Shown: piece by piece, positions 32,620 to 44,657 of the stretch
Numbering within the stretch: position 1 is the first letter of the stretch
How the letters are laid out: the number at the start of each line of letters is the position of its first letter
Assembly (NCBI GenBank): GCA_942159475.1
Contig: OW804096.1
Coordinates: 111,388,194-111,452,193 of the forward strand
Length of the DNA: 64,000 nt
From: Sthenelais limicola
Lineage: Eukaryota > Annelida > Polychaeta > Phyllodocida > Sigalionidae
Reading direction: 5' to 3'
Program-made: the position numbers and the translations under genes
The notes under the pieces: generated by a model
The model's database searches: none
What the model was told of the DNA's origin: nothing
What the model saw: only the letters and a program-made list of their open reading frames with translations

Positions 32620-32765
32620 ATGCCCCTGCACTGTAGATAAATGCAGATACACCACTCGTTTGGGGATACAACAGGGTACTCACAAGTGCAGATGTAGATA
32701 CACCACTGCACTTTGGATGCAGATACACAAACTCAATTGGAGATACACTATGATACTCACAGGAG
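32620..32765 (+). repeat. Degenerate minisatellite (AGATACACCACT)
   Basis: Five imperfect copies of a unit carrying GCAGATACACCACT or GGAGATACAC, interleaved with ACTCACA. Period irregular, about 25-35 bases. Confidence 0.6.
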
Positions 32766-33356
32766 TGGGAGTGTTACAGTGGAATGAACTCCAAGACAAT
32801 ATTAAAAGTATAATACCATTCTGCCACTTTAAGTATAGAATGAAAACAGGCATACTTACAAAAACCATCTGTATACCTATATTATAATCATATAACTACC
32901 CCAAACTATTCTTTATGTTTAGAGATGAACTATATATCTTGCTTCCCCCTTCTCATATCACCAATCACCCACATCTCATCTCATTACTACTCATTATATT
33001 ATATTCTCTCCAAAGAAGAAATGACTTTCTATAGCTAATTACCATAGCTACACTATTGTTATAATTAAGTAAAGCGAAATTTCAGGTTACGAAGGAAGAC
33101 CGGGAATACCCGAGTCGTTTAAAAACATTGGCAAATGCCGCTTATCTTCCTGAATAAAAATTTGTCCAAAAAAAACCCAACACAGTGCAGAGTGCGGAAG
33201 TGTTACAAAGCGGTGAAAATCAGACTTTATCATTTAAGTGAAAGGTTTGTTGGGAACATACACCCTAACTAAATATTTGATATTTTGAACTGTGTGTCAG
33301 GACAGAAATACATACATCTGTGTCAGTAGGCCTATAGGCTATACCCAACATAAACA
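32766..33356. other. No gene; possible leader of the gag remnant
   Basis: AT-rich DNA directly upstream of the gag-like frame. I looked for a long terminal repeat and primer-binding site and found none. Confidence 0.5.
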
Positions 33357-33930
33357 ATGGCTAAAAGTGTTATTGGTACCATGAGCAAATTTAATAGGTT
33401 GGATTGCTGGATGAAAATTAATGAAATTATAGATGCAGACAAAGTAGATGCCATAGTAGCACTAGTGACACCTGAAGCATTTGACCTGTTGGTGTCTTTA
33501 TGTACTCCATCTGATATTAGTGATAACTTATGCTGCTCTGTGTACTATATTGGCAGGTCACTACATGTCAGGAATGAATGAACTGGCAGAATCTTATAAC
33601 TTTGATACATGCTAGCAAAAAGAAAATGAGTCAGGACCTGATTTTATTGTTGCATTAAAACACCTCAGCATCCAAAGTGGATTTGATAGTGCAGATCAAG
33701 TAAAAAAGAGGCTACACAACAGATTAGTAGCCGGAGTGTATAGTGATGCCATTAAAAATAGACTTTTGGGTGAAGGCGCAACCCTGACATTGGATTGTGC
33801 TGTGGAGGTAGCCACAACAATGGATGTAGTAAGTCTGACAGCACAAAAGAGGAAAGCGACACAGGAAGTCAATAGAGTGAGCTATGACAAAGGAGCGCAG
33901 TTCGGGGAAGCTACAGGCCATGGAGATTGA
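33357..33930 (+). pseudogene. Ty3/gypsy-like gag remnant
   Basis: The frame from ATG 33,357 reads RLDCWMKINEIIDADKVDAI and AFDLLVSLCTPSD. After a frameshift and a stop near 33,620, coding resumes as PDFIVALKHLSIQSGF, VKKRLHNRLVAGVYSDAI and NRLLGEGATLTLDCAVEVA. The order (W..Y/I..., L..L..P, L..RLV.G, I..RLL.E..LTL..A.eIA..M) is that of metaviral gag proteins just before the zinc knuckle. No knuckle, protease or polymerase follows, so only a gag fragment survives. It is broken by a frameshift and a stop. Confidence 0.7.
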
Positions 33931-35484
33931 TATGACAAAGCACGCTGTTATACCCATGCCTGTCACAGATGAAGAACACCTGAGGAGAAAAAACTCAACC
34001 ATGTTCTTGCGAATAGTGTCAATGCTTCTAGCATCCAGCATACGTTCACATGCTGATCCTCAATCTCGGAAAGGGCATGGTAGGATTGATTCCCCAAGGC
34101 CAGCCCATCTTCAACTTGTGCCCAGAGGGTCATGGGTCCTTGTGCGATCTGCATTCTAGAAAATATAAAATCCAGCTATAACACTCATCTCAACTCATCA
34201 AGTCATTTCAACTCATTTCATATGCTCACAAGTTCTTAAAAGTACTTCTTAGTATTCTATACACCCTAAGCTACTCACAAGTTACATAAAAAATGACAAT
34301 AAATAGTTATGTGCTTACTTGCTTGGTTTTATGTTCAGCTTGTTTTATGTTCAGCTTGTTTGGTTGCTCTTGTTCGCTTGAGTGATCGAAAATGGCATCT
34401 TGGAAAAGTACAGAACTCACCCAGAAACAATAGCGCTAAGTCTAACTATGTCACTTTCATTATAATTTCAACCAATCACTACTCGACATAATATTATCAA
34501 AGACACGCATCTCTCCTAAAGATAAGGCGGCGCGGCGCTTGCCTAAGTATCAACCTAAGTCTAAACAACTTTTCAGTCAGCGTCACCCAATCCCACCGCT
34601 ACATAAAGTATCACAATTTTAGTTTATATCATATCCATCTTGTATTGATTCAGCCATCATTTATTGTAAACAATAACACCTGCACAAATTTAAAGATGAA
34701 TGTCTTACCAGGTCAACCCCTATTATCTCCATTGCTCATAAAAGGTCATTTTGCGTGCTGGAGCTACTACAACTGTTATGTACCTACTTGTTCGAGTTCA
34801 AGTTGATCTAAGAATTAGGATAGAACTGTTAACAATGTGGGAAAACCTTTAGATTCTTCCTATGAATAATATAAAGTACATAAACAAGGTATTGCATGAA
34901 ATGAATTCAAAAATCCAATAAATCACTTATCAATTGTTGGCTTGTTTATTGGGTTTTGTCTATGAAGATCAGTTTGTCCCTTATAATTTCTCTATTGAAG
35001 AGCAAAGATATGTACCATTTGAAGAAAAATATGTTTTGGGGGATGTTGTACTGTTTTTAACCAAACAATGCTAAAAATCTTGTAAAAAAACAGCGTGAAA
35101 AGATTTTTTGTTCGAATTTTAGCATTTTTTTGTCAAAAATGATGAAAAACCAATAATAATAAAAATAAATAAAAGGGTACAAACCTATATTTTTCCTAAT
35201 GGTATGTATGTTTGCTTTTCAAGATTGAAACCAGAATGGAAAAAATTGCGTTCAATTATAATTACTGTGAATTTTTTTTATTAAAAAAACTTTATTTCAG
35301 CATGTTTTCAGCTTTGACCTACTTTTTCATCTGCCCGCAACAAAATTCGCAAATGTGATCAGGCATATTCTGATTATACACATTCCATGCAAGGATTAAT
35401 TTGATGTATGGCATACCCTTTGGGTATGGGTAACTTCTAAAATAAAGCCTTTTTGAGCCTCTTGCTGCTCTCCCAGGTAACAAT
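33931..35484. other. No supported gene
   Basis: A 16-bp unit (TTTTATGTTCAGCTTG) is repeated twice at 34,327-34,360. CAACTCAT strings occur at 34,190-34,220. The rest is AT-rich, with T/A runs at 35,265-35,290. Confidence 0.55.
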
Positions 35485-35890
35485 TCACGTTAAAACAACG
35501 TTGATTAACATCAATCTAAGGTTAATTCGGCAATGTTAACTTTTTGACGTGATATTAACCTTTATTCCATGTGAATTTAGTTCACCTAACGTTGATTCTC
35601 TTGATGTTAACTTCCCAACATTAATTTGATGGTGACTATACATCAATATCTTAACATCAATATACTTATGTATTATCAACATTAACTTTACATTAATACA
35701 TTGACTTAAAATCATTAACGTTAACTTACTGGTCAGGTTAGCGTTTACATTTTGACATCAAATTAATTTAATGGTTACTTAACATTAATATTTAAACATG
35801 AATATACTTGCCTATTATCAACATTAACTATACATTAATATCTTGTATATAAATTGATTAACATTAACTCACTGGTGAACCAATATTTAT
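35485..35890. repeat. Motif-dense repeat (TTAACATTAA type)
   Basis: Packed with AACATTAA, TTAACATC and AACGTTGA-type strings in both orientations. A longer diverged direct repeat of about 142 bp is visible: ACATCAATATACTT at 35,654 and ACATGAATATACTT at 35,796, each followed by TATTATCAACATTAAC. It starts near CCCAGGTAAC at 35,475. The architecture matches the elements at 40.1-40.5 kb and 41.4-47.9 kb. Confidence 0.75.
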
Positions 35891-35892
35891 AT

Positions 35893-36033
35893 GTGATGTG
35901 TTACACGGAAATGAGTCACAAGCTGCAAAAAGTGGATTTTGAGATATGAATGAATAACAAAAACCATCATATAGAACCATATTAAATCATGTGTTGATAA
36001 GGGCTTAAAGCAACCAATCTCACTCACTCACTC
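35893..36033. mobile_element. Fragment of the GTGATGTG element plus GTGA-repeat module
   Basis: GTGATGTGTTACACGGAAA followed by TGAGTCACAA matches the terminus of the MITE at 42,246-42,656. It is followed at 35,991-36,033 by the reverse complement of the module at 24,976. Confidence 0.6.
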
Positions 36034-36586
36034 CAATGATGCTAAACATTACGGCCATCTAAGTAGTGTTTTTATATTTTATGTTTGATACAATTATGTT
36101 TGAAAAAAAGTTTGCAATATATCTGGGTATGCAGACCACTCTCGTTGTACAGACCAACAAGACCACTTCACTCTCATTGGCGGCTCCCAATCTTCAACCA
36201 ACACATGGCATACCACCTTAGGGTGGGGCCGGGTGGGATGAGTGGGTGGGTGGGTTAGGGTGAAGGTTAAACCACTGGCTTTGAGCCACTGCACACCCCT
36301 TTGAGCCACTGCACTCACTCCCAGTCTAACCGTCAAGGAGGGAAGAACACTTCAAATTGACTGCTAGAGTAAGTCACCTCTTATTCATTTCTCTAACCCT
36401 CTTTATCAATATTCAGCAGTATGCTTTGATTATATCAGGTTTAAGTTCAGTCTGTCATTTGTCATTGATAAAATAATGTTAGAATTAAAGACAACAAACA
36501 GGCATTTATATATTGGTATACTTTTCCCTACTAGATGCCTATATCACATGCTATATGTAATTAATCATTTTTTATTTACTTACCAG
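36034..36586. other. No supported gene
   Basis: G/T-rich patch at 36,225-36,265 (GGGTGGGTGGG). No coding frame with recognisable features. Confidence 0.55.
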
Positions 36587-36698
36587 ATCTGTCTACATTA
36601 ATGCAGCAATTAAATGGGCCGATGTTGTTCCAAAGAGTTGGAGTTATACATGTCAATCATCTGTTCATTTCATTGGTTCTAGGAATGGATATTTCAAT
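36587..36698 (+). CDS. Candidate internal coding exon
   Basis: It is bounded by an acceptor (TTTACTTACCAG) and a strong donor (GTAAGTAG). One frame is open throughout: 37 residues including INAAIKWADVVPKSWSYTC and SSVHFIGSRNGYF. The VPKSWSYTCQ block faintly recalls the APTTYSFHCQ-like segment of the V-ATPase accessory subunit S1 (Ac45), but that is too weak to name it. No convincing partner exon was found; the acceptor-like site at about 36,873 leads to a stop after five codons. It could be a stray exon of a decayed gene. Confidence 0.35.
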
Positions 36699-36839
36699 GT
36701 AAGTAGCATAATTACATTTGAATTACACTGAAATGCCTTCAATACAGTTTAACATTATTAAGTAATTCTGACTAAAGATAACCAAAAGTATTTGCTGATA
36801 AAATCGTTCTCTTGATTTTGCCACATCCAAAATGTATTC

Positions 36840-37290
36840 CTGACGCCTAAACCCTTTGTTTTATTTCCTTAGTACAGAAAACGGTTATAAATGAAGATGC
36901 TACAGGCGGGACTACAGGAAGTCATTGATTACATCTTAGGCACAAGACATGCCACCTAGCAGTGGCCGTTGACAGCTTTCACTAAGCCCTTAAATAAACA
37001 TTCACATGGGTACAGACCAGCTAGGCCCAGCAAGGGTCCATCTCATTAATGAATATATCCCCAATGAAATGTAATACTTGTGGATGCATTGTACTGACTA
37101 CAGCTGTATTTTTAATTTTTATAGAAGCTGGTATGCAGGGAAGACACAGATCCCTTCAAACGCAGGGAAAGCCATAGGATACTTTACACTCCTGAGCAAC
37201 TCCCGTTAAGATGATAGCAGTTGGACTAGACTGCATGAAAAAAATACACCAACAAAGAAATGATGAAATGATGATTTTCTGGGGGTAAAT
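36840..37290. repeat. Segment duplicated, partly inverted, at 43.4-44.2 kb
   Basis: 36,840-37,040 matches the reverse complement of about 43,440-43,640 (shared CCCTTTG, TTATTTCCTTAGTACAGAAA and AAATAAACATTCA). 37,060-37,290 matches 43,990-44,150 in the same orientation (GTGGATGCATT, ACAGCTGTATTTT, AGAAGCTGGTATG, ATGATGAAATGATGA). The two halves therefore have opposite relative orientation in the two places. Confidence 0.7.
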
Positions 37291-40080
37291 AAAAAATGGT
37301 GAACCAAATTGACCGAACTCTATTGACCGAATATTAATGTTAATATCTGTCGTAATGAAACTTAACAGTAACTCTGCATGAACCTCAGTAACACCAGGCC
37401 AATATTCATTATATTTCTTTACCATCCAGCCGAACAACAAGTATCTTTAAATAAGAAACTTTAAAATTTAAACACCAGCATTTTCAACCATGAACACATT
37501 AATATCAAAGTTTAAAATAACATTTAAAATCAAGTTGAAGTATATAGTCTGCAGCAATGTATTTTTATCAAAACAATCTCAAGGCGGGGCAATGGCTGTT
37601 TATGATTGTGTGCTTTTGCCCTCTAATTTGAATCACAAATTCAGTGAGAAATAGTGGCATTTCAGTAATGTCTGCTATACACCACATTTTGTTTCGTGGA
37701 GAAATGAAAATATAAATGCCGCTACTACAGATTTAGGTTTTGGTTTTTCGGATGGAGAATTTTCAATTAGGTAACTGGAGCAATGAAATTAGGAAAGGAT
37801 ACATAAAAATGTCCACAAAACAGTTTTAGATAAAGGCACAATCGATGACATCCATTTTGCAGCATCTTCAATGTTTTTGAATGTGTTGGCCCCTGTCATT
37901 AAAGTACCACACTATTATTTCTGGGAGTAAAGTCAATGCAAACGCTGCTGGGTATACATGTGGTTATTGGCTTTGTTAATGGTGCCTCTGTGTTTGCAAT
38001 GAATAGACTGTTGGCATTATTCAGGGTGACGATGTCAGCTAGGGGTGTAATATATGTTGATATTAATTGGTGTTTCATATGGAGAATGGATCGAATCGAT
38101 GAATTATGGAGAATAATTTTTTTTTCAAATTTTTTTTTTCAAAATAACATAATAAGCGCGCTCTGAATTTTGTTACACCTGCCTGAAGTCTGTTGCATGA
38201 GGTATCGTGAATAAATTCCGTTCTGTTAAGCTTCCGTTAACATGTCACTGTTGCACCAGTCGCGTCCGCTCCGCTAAACTCTGTTAGCAGAGGTTATTTA
38301 GTGGAGCACCTTTGGGGCACTTCGCTAAATATATTAGTATCATATATATGATGAAAGTTTTCTGTTGACTTCAAGCGGAAACGAATCAAATTTAATCGAG
38401 CTACTACCTACGATAAAATACAACTTAAAGGAGAAAGGTTGCTATCCGCTAGGGCAGATTGAAATGTTAACTTGTATACACACGGCAACAATGGCAAATC
38501 GAGCATTAATTGAGCCTTATCGGAAAAGGCAGAAAATCAGTTTATAAACTCCCTCGTTTATAACCTTTCAAGAAAAGTCTCAAAGAATTTTACATAACCA
38601 ATGTAAGGCAGAGGAAAAAAGGGGGGGAGGCCCCTCACAATATTCAATACACTAGAGCGTGGCCGGAAAATAATTCGACTATAGCGCTTGCACAAGTTTG
38701 CTCGCCAGCCAAGCCAAGGGGGGGGACATATCAAGAATTATTAATCTAGGAATACTTGTCGGAAATATGGTAACTTCGTCGTAACTTTTGCCGTTTTAGA
38801 TCAATTGAATTAAAAGGAACCAGTTGTAACAGAATTACAGAATTTGCACGACTTGTAGATTAAGCTCTCCCCTTCCAGAATCTAAAATCATTTCATGAAA
38901 GTAATCAGTAGAAGTTGAGTAATTAGTGAAGACAACAGCGGAACATTTTCTGATGAGGTAAAAAACCGTAGATAAAAATGAGTGCAGACTCTAGGGTTGC
39001 CATGGCAGCAATCCACAAGGTCTGGGATTCAGCAGCAGGCAAGTTTCTGCTGCAACCCATAGTTCATTAACTAAAACTCGACAGAAAATGTTGAATCCTT
39101 CAAAATACCAAGAATAGGAGCTTAACAGTCCAGAGGTGAATGGCACCAGAGTAACGTCATAACATGATGGGAATGAATGGAAGTCTTGGGCTATTTAATT
39201 TCATAAATATGGATTCTTTTTGTAGATTGACACTGTCAACACCCTACCTGCTTCCCTCTCCCTCCTCCCGTCTCCCGACACATCATGTGCAAACCATCGC
39301 CAAAATACGGTGATGCTCTTGCACATTAACCAGAGAACTACACGTTTGCCGAGTAACGCTTGCAAGCTGGTTTCCATTGGCTGAGCACTGTGGCCTGAGG
39401 CTGATGTAATGCGTCATGTGATTGGTCCATTTGCTATCTCTGTAAAAAACCCGAGTGTTCCCAAGGGTACCTTGTTCGCTCGCCATGTATTTGTACCATG
39501 GAATGTCAATCCAAGCTGTGGGAAATAGGGAACGGGGAATTGTTTATTACCCAGTTCTGATACGAGAAAGACCCTATTGTATTTGAGGTATTCTCACTCT
39601 AGGGCTTTTCCCTAAGCCTGGAGACATTGTCTCTGGCGATTGGAAGTCGGGAAGTAGCATTTTCACACGATCGAGCGAAGGTTGAGTTATAAGCTGGTAG
39701 TTTGAGAGTGGGTGTGGCCTAAGTGCTATGCCTGAGGCATATAATATATGCCATTATGATGCCTCGTCATCTAGCCAAAGCTTCATTGGGATTCAGATGA
39801 CATAGAAATACAAATATGGATACCAACTGTGATGGAGTGGGCTTCGCAAAATCAAAACAAACCAACTTGAGACAGACTAATCAAAGGAATAAGCCTCATT
39901 TTGACCCCCAAAACTTGAGATTTTCAGCAATGACCCCCTAATTTTCTTTCGTTTTCCTGATGTATATATTTTACTCTACAAACTGTATAAATTATAAAGC
40001 TGGGAAGCATGACATTCACTGGGAAAAGTATGTTTATGCTTTAAGTATCCTCTTCGGAATGTGGGCTATATATTCAGGTT
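37291..40080. other. No supported gene; one fragment of the 50-kb element family
   Basis: About 38,770-38,935 aligns loosely with 50,265-50,425 (CGTAACTTTTG, AACAGAA, CAGAATCTAAA). This suggests a diverged piece of the same family. Pyrimidine-rich DNA lies at 38,115-38,150. A stretch with two inverted CCAAT boxes (ATTGGCT, GATTGGTCC) at 39,375-39,430 could be promoter DNA, but no gene start could be tied to it. Confidence 0.5.
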
Positions 40081-40560
40081 GCTATGCTGGGATACCGTTG
40101 TTAGGTGGGCGCGGCCTAATAACGTTGGTTATGAGGCGTCAATTTCCCTCTTTCAATAGCAATTTTGGTTTTACAGATGTTAATCCAGCGTTGGCAAAAA
40201 ATGGTGGTTCTTGGCTACGTTTTTTTATGTTTTTTTGACTGGGTCAAAAAGACGATTATTTCCTGAACGTGCATGGATATACGTTTATCCAACGTTGGTT
40301 ATCCAGACGTTAATCCAATGTTGGCAAAAAGAGGTGGTTTTTGACTACGTTGTTTTGACGTTTCTTTGACTTGGTCACAGAGACAATTATTTCCTGAACG
40401 TCTATTTAACGTACATGACTATACGGTAATCCAATGTTAGTTATCCAGACGTTAATCAAACGTTGGCAAAAAAAGGGTGGTTTTGGGCTACTTTGTTTTG
40501 ACGTTGTTTCGCCGCAGTGAAATCGAGGTATTTGTTCATGTTGGATAAACGTTCCGAAAA
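40080..40560. repeat. Motif-dense repeat (CCAACGTTGG type)
   Basis: Three diverged copies of a unit of about 130-142 bp start GTTAATCCAGCGTTGGC (about 40,180), GTTAATCCAATGTTGGC (about 40,309) and GTTAATCAAACGTTGGC (about 40,452). Each is followed by AAAAA, a GGTGGTT block and TTTTGACGTT. ACGTT strings are dense throughout. Confidence 0.85.
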
Positions 40561-41382
40561 AGGCATATTTTATAAAAGCGAGGGAACAACTTCAATATAA
40601 TGTTCATGGCCAAACGTTTGTCAAAGTGACTGACATCGAATGTTGATGGGCCTTTATCAGGTGTTAGGAAATAGTAATCTCTGTCACTTTTGGTGAAAAA
40701 ATAATTAAAGTGAATAGTCCTGGAATGATGGAGTATTGATATTTATGTTGCTTGATATTTGAATGGATAGAAAAGATAATATCTTCCAAATACTACCGTA
40801 AATCTTTCTGTAATATAAATTTTGAAAGCAAATGTCAACAAAATATGGCTGCCATTTTGACAACGGCCAATCACGCCTTCACTGAGAGTTGGTAAATCGA
40901 TATTACAAATTCTTCTACAATGAAGAAATGTTACATCATTATGAAATAATGTTGTTACTTTAATGTAACGATTTTTACATTCTACGGTATTTTTAAAAAA
41001 AAAAATTCGTGAATGTTAGTGAATTGGGTACCATTCTGTCAATCATCCTAAGTAGCAAGTTCATGTGATACATTTTGAGGTGTTGGTTGAGGATTGGTGT
41101 GAGGAGTGTAGACACTTATCTGGGAGGATATCTGGATGCCCATCTCTGTGTGATGTAATTCACGCCAACACTACTAACTTTGCACTTATGCAATGACTGC
41201 TTGATTGACAACCTTCTACCATCTCTGCAGTAAATCCCTGAAGGCCAGTGTGACATCCTATTGGTTGACATTTGTTGTATTCTATTGGCTATCTTGGTTT
41301 GATTGACAAGTTGCCACTTAAGGCCACTGTATAGGTTTTGAGAGGAACCCATTTAAAGAGGACCACCCATGACTGAATCTGA
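40561..41382. other. No feature seen
   Basis: Unique-looking DNA with a poly-A patch at 40,995-41,005. No coding frame is supported. Confidence 0.55.
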
Positions 41383-41801
41383 CCCCAGTAGCACACAACA
41401 TTTGAGGAACATTGGGATCGTGTTCCTCCTGTGTTTGTTTGTAGGAAACACATAGAAAACATAGAGCAAATGTTTTTTACCAAACGTCCCAGGAATGTTA
41501 GGATTTTATGTTCCTGGGATGTTATTAGCTAACATTCAGCTAATGTTCTGAAGGAAATGTTTAAGGAACAATAATTTCCATACATTAAATGAACGTTTTA
41601 AAAAATAATGTTCCCCAAACATTTATCTGTGAACATTAACATAACATTGGGTTTTTATGTTCCTGGAGCACACTTTTGCTAACTTTCTGCTAATGTTGAC
41701 AGTTGTATGTTCTGCAAACAATCATTCTCAAACATTCAAGAAACATTATTACATTTACGTTCTCAAATTGTTATCTCTCAAATGAAAACTGACAAAACTA
41801 T

Positions 41802-42246
41802 AGTTACACATTCAAGGAACATTTTTTAATTTGATATTCTCAAATCATTATCTCTCAAATTAAAAACAGTTGGGATTTAGATTAAGATTATAATTCTTTT
41901 ATTCAGGATGCATACATGTATACATTATGTTTGTATAACCTTACCTTAGCGCCACAACCAAACCCCTAGTCAACCCCTAAACTAGCTAGTCATCCCTCTG
42001 TAGCTAGGCATGCATGGGAAGACCAGGTCTTGACCTGACATGTACAACCTATATTTTGTAAACTAGTCATGTATGAAAAATCAGGCATTACTGAGGACAT
42101 CGTCTTTTTGAACAAAATGTATACATGTATGCATCCCAAACAAAAGAATTATAATCTAAATCTTAATCTAAATCCCAACTGTTTTTAATTTGAGAGATAA
42201 TGATTTGAGAATATCAAATTAAAAAATGTTCCTTGAATGTGTAACT
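41802..42246. repeat. Long inverted repeat, arms about 135 bp
   Basis: 41,802-41,931 (AGTTACACATTCAAGGAACA, through GTTGGGATTTAG, to TGTATACATTATG) is the reverse complement of about 42,115-42,246. It is nearly identical apart from one 6-base indel and a few changes. The arms are separated by about 180 bp. Part of each arm is the AACATT-type repeat. Confidence 0.9.
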
Positions 42247-42656
42247 GTGATGTGTTTCAGGAAAATGAGTCATAAGTCGCAAAATTGATATTTTTTAAAG
42301 ATTATTTTTTCACAAGATCACATTATTGAAATGTTCTATTCTTTGGGGGGTTTATCACTTATAGCTATATCAATCGATGTATCAAATTTCAGGACAATCT
42401 ATGTAACATATCCTTTCATTTCAAAGGTCCTCATATGGACTACATTTAGTTACTTTACTGTTTATTTGCACCCAGAAATATTGGAAACTTCTTTTTTTAA
42501 AAACGAAAATATCAAACTTAAAATCTAGAAATACTTATTAGATTATTAGACTGTTTACTATCATTGGAATCGGCATGATCTCCTCTTTTCAAATATAGTG
42601 ATATCTCAAAATCATTTTTTTGCGACTTATGACTCCTTTTCCTGAAACACATCACA
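42246..42656. mobile_element. MITE with about 40-bp TIRs (TGTGATGTG)
   Basis: The left end TGTGATGTGTTTCAGGAAAA plus TGAGTCATAAGTCGCAAAA is mirrored at the right end (to 42,656) with one difference (AAGGAG for AATGAG). Total length 411 bp. A second, truncated relative follows at 42,790-42,855 (GTGATGTGTCACATG, then GGAATCGGCTTGATCTCCTC) and another at 35,893. Target duplication not resolved. Confidence 0.85.
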
Positions 42657-44224
42657 ATTTTAATTTATTTGTTTTACTTTATTACAGAAAAGAGAGAAGA
42701 ATATTATACATTATATATGAATAATCAACATAGTTAATATTATAGTGTGTTTCAAGCTTCAGCATGACGATTATGCATCATAAAAATGTATGTGATGTGT
42801 CACATGAAAATGAATCACAAAATCACTGGAATCGGCTTGATCTCCTCTTTTTAAATATGATGGTGATCCATTGATAAGTTTCTTCAAGAAGAGTATAGGG
42901 TATTACAACCTTTAGCATTTGTCCTCCCAAGAATAGATAGAGGGCGCCACCAGTGGGAATTTTCCACCCCAGGAAGTGACCCTTGGTCATGCAACCCCCT
43001 CATTCTTACAGCATCCAGCAAAGTGTGAACATCTCTCTGTCACTTACTCCAGCATCCTGTTGCTAATAACCATGCTAGAAAGATGAGGACCTATCACTCC
43101 TTCATTAAATCTAGTTCAAGATCAATGTGAGTATTGTACTGCTTTATATTTCACTAAATTGATGCTGTCATTTCGATTTCATTTGGGAATAATCATTAGT
43201 TGGGCATGGTTACATTGTTAAAAGCTCAGAGTAAAAGAAAACATCTTTTATTAGCTGAGATTTATAACCATTTCTCTACCTATTCATCTACATGGTTGGT
43301 AAATAATGATTTCTGTTTCAGTGGCAAGAAGAGACCTATCTAGACATGGAAGAACTACAAACACTTTGTGAAAAGGTGGAGGACCATTTTCTTTCTCTAC
43401 ATGTTTCTGTGTGTATGCAACATTTTATAAAATGACAGTTTGGCTTCTTGCTGAGCCCAGCCAGACCAATTATCTGAATGTTTATTTAAGTACTTATGGT
43501 CGCATTACAGAATTAGTGGACACTACCATCACATAGCTACAGGCCATGTGCCTTACATGTAACCATGGTAACCTCCTGTAGCATCTTTATCCATAACCGT
43601 TTTCTGTACTAAGGAAATAAGACAAAGGGTTTGGCAGTCAGGGGCACAGGTTGGACATACCAAAATCATGGAGTCCCTGATTTTCTAAGGATGGGCAAGT
43701 CAGTTAGTTAGTAAAATACAAATATATACTACCAGTACTACTACACACAGAGCCAGGGCAGAGTAACATGCCCACATGTGCCAGACCTTGATACTTGATA
43801 CAAATAAGAATTTATTTGTGTGAGGTTTCTGATTTATTAAGTTTCTGTTGTTAAAGATCACCATTATATATCAGACATGTTAATACCTCTCTCCAATTGG
43901 ATATTTATTTCTAAATAATTGTCTGCAAAAGCAAGATATGGATTCCTGAACTTCATTTCAAGAAACATTTATTTATTTAATTAAATGACGACACACCAAC
44001 TAGTATATTTGAAAAATGTATTAACTTTGGATGCATTTTTACTGAATATAGCTGTATTTTGTTCTTTACAGAAGAAGCTGGTATGAAGAAGTCTGTACAC
44101 CAACAAGAAAAATGATGAAATGATGAATTTATGAGAGTAAATAAAAGACTGGGATTGTGTTATGGTTTGGATGGGGCAGCCCTGTATATAACATTGTAAG
44201 GGTGTTTGTGACATGTTTTTCAAA
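42657..44224. other. Repeat fragments and exon-like borders, no gene called
   Basis: 42,790-42,855 is a relic of the adjacent MITE family. 43,440-44,150 is the rearranged duplicate of 36,840-37,290. GTTTCAG at 43,315-43,321 and GTGAGT at 43,127 look like splice sites, but no open frame joins them convincingly. Confidence 0.5.
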
Positions 44225-44407
44225 TGTTAAAAATGAACAGTAGGCTAATGGCAGGAAACAAACATTTGGGGAATTCAAGTTGAGAACGTTTATTCTATGT
44301 TAGATGTAAATGTTCTTCTAACATCCTTTTCACCTGTTAGGGTAATGATATAGAAGTATGTTTCTGTAGCGTTATGAAATAACAGTGCAAGAACATTGGG
44401 TAAACAA

Positions 44408-44657
44408 TGTTATGTTATGATGTGTGGATCTATAGCCACATGTAACCTTCATAATGTATTCGTCCAGCTACCCGTTGTCATGGCAACCAGCCCCGTTGCC
44501 ATGGTAACCATCCTGTGAGCTAGCCCTAATAAAGAACATTCTGGAAGAAGACTCAAGACAGACTTGACTTGTTCTTGAGTAGCTATCTTTAGTACAATTG
44601 TTACAGGAGTATAACAACATAATTATATCTCCTAGTCATCCTACATACGGACATATT
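44408..44657 (+). repeat. 5' LTR
   Basis: 250 bp, with two X-box motifs at 44474 and 44495 and a polyadenylation signal at 44528. Transcription start not identifiable. Confidence 0.9.
44474..44508 (+). promoter_or_regulatory. Tandem X-boxes (RFX type) in the 5' LTR
   Basis: GTTGTCATGGCAAC (44474-44487) and GTTGCCATGGTAAC (44495-44508) are two near-perfect inverted-half-site motifs 21 bp apart, two helical turns. The same pair is at 47583-47596 and 47604-47617 in the 3' LTR. RFX factors bind such sites; use here is inference. Confidence 0.5.

Noticed and set aside
35485..35890. CRISPR-like array of short repeats
   Set aside because: Repeats are irregular in spacing and in both orientations, and the genome is eukaryotic.
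36873..36915. Next exon after the candidate exon at 36,587-36,698
   Set aside because: The acceptor is good, but the in-phase frame stops after five codons and the same sequence recurs in a duplicated repeat block at 43.6 kb.
39283..39486. 67-codon minus frame and a promoter with inverted CCAAT boxes
   Set aside because: CCAAT-like strings are short and common; no exon could be linked to them.
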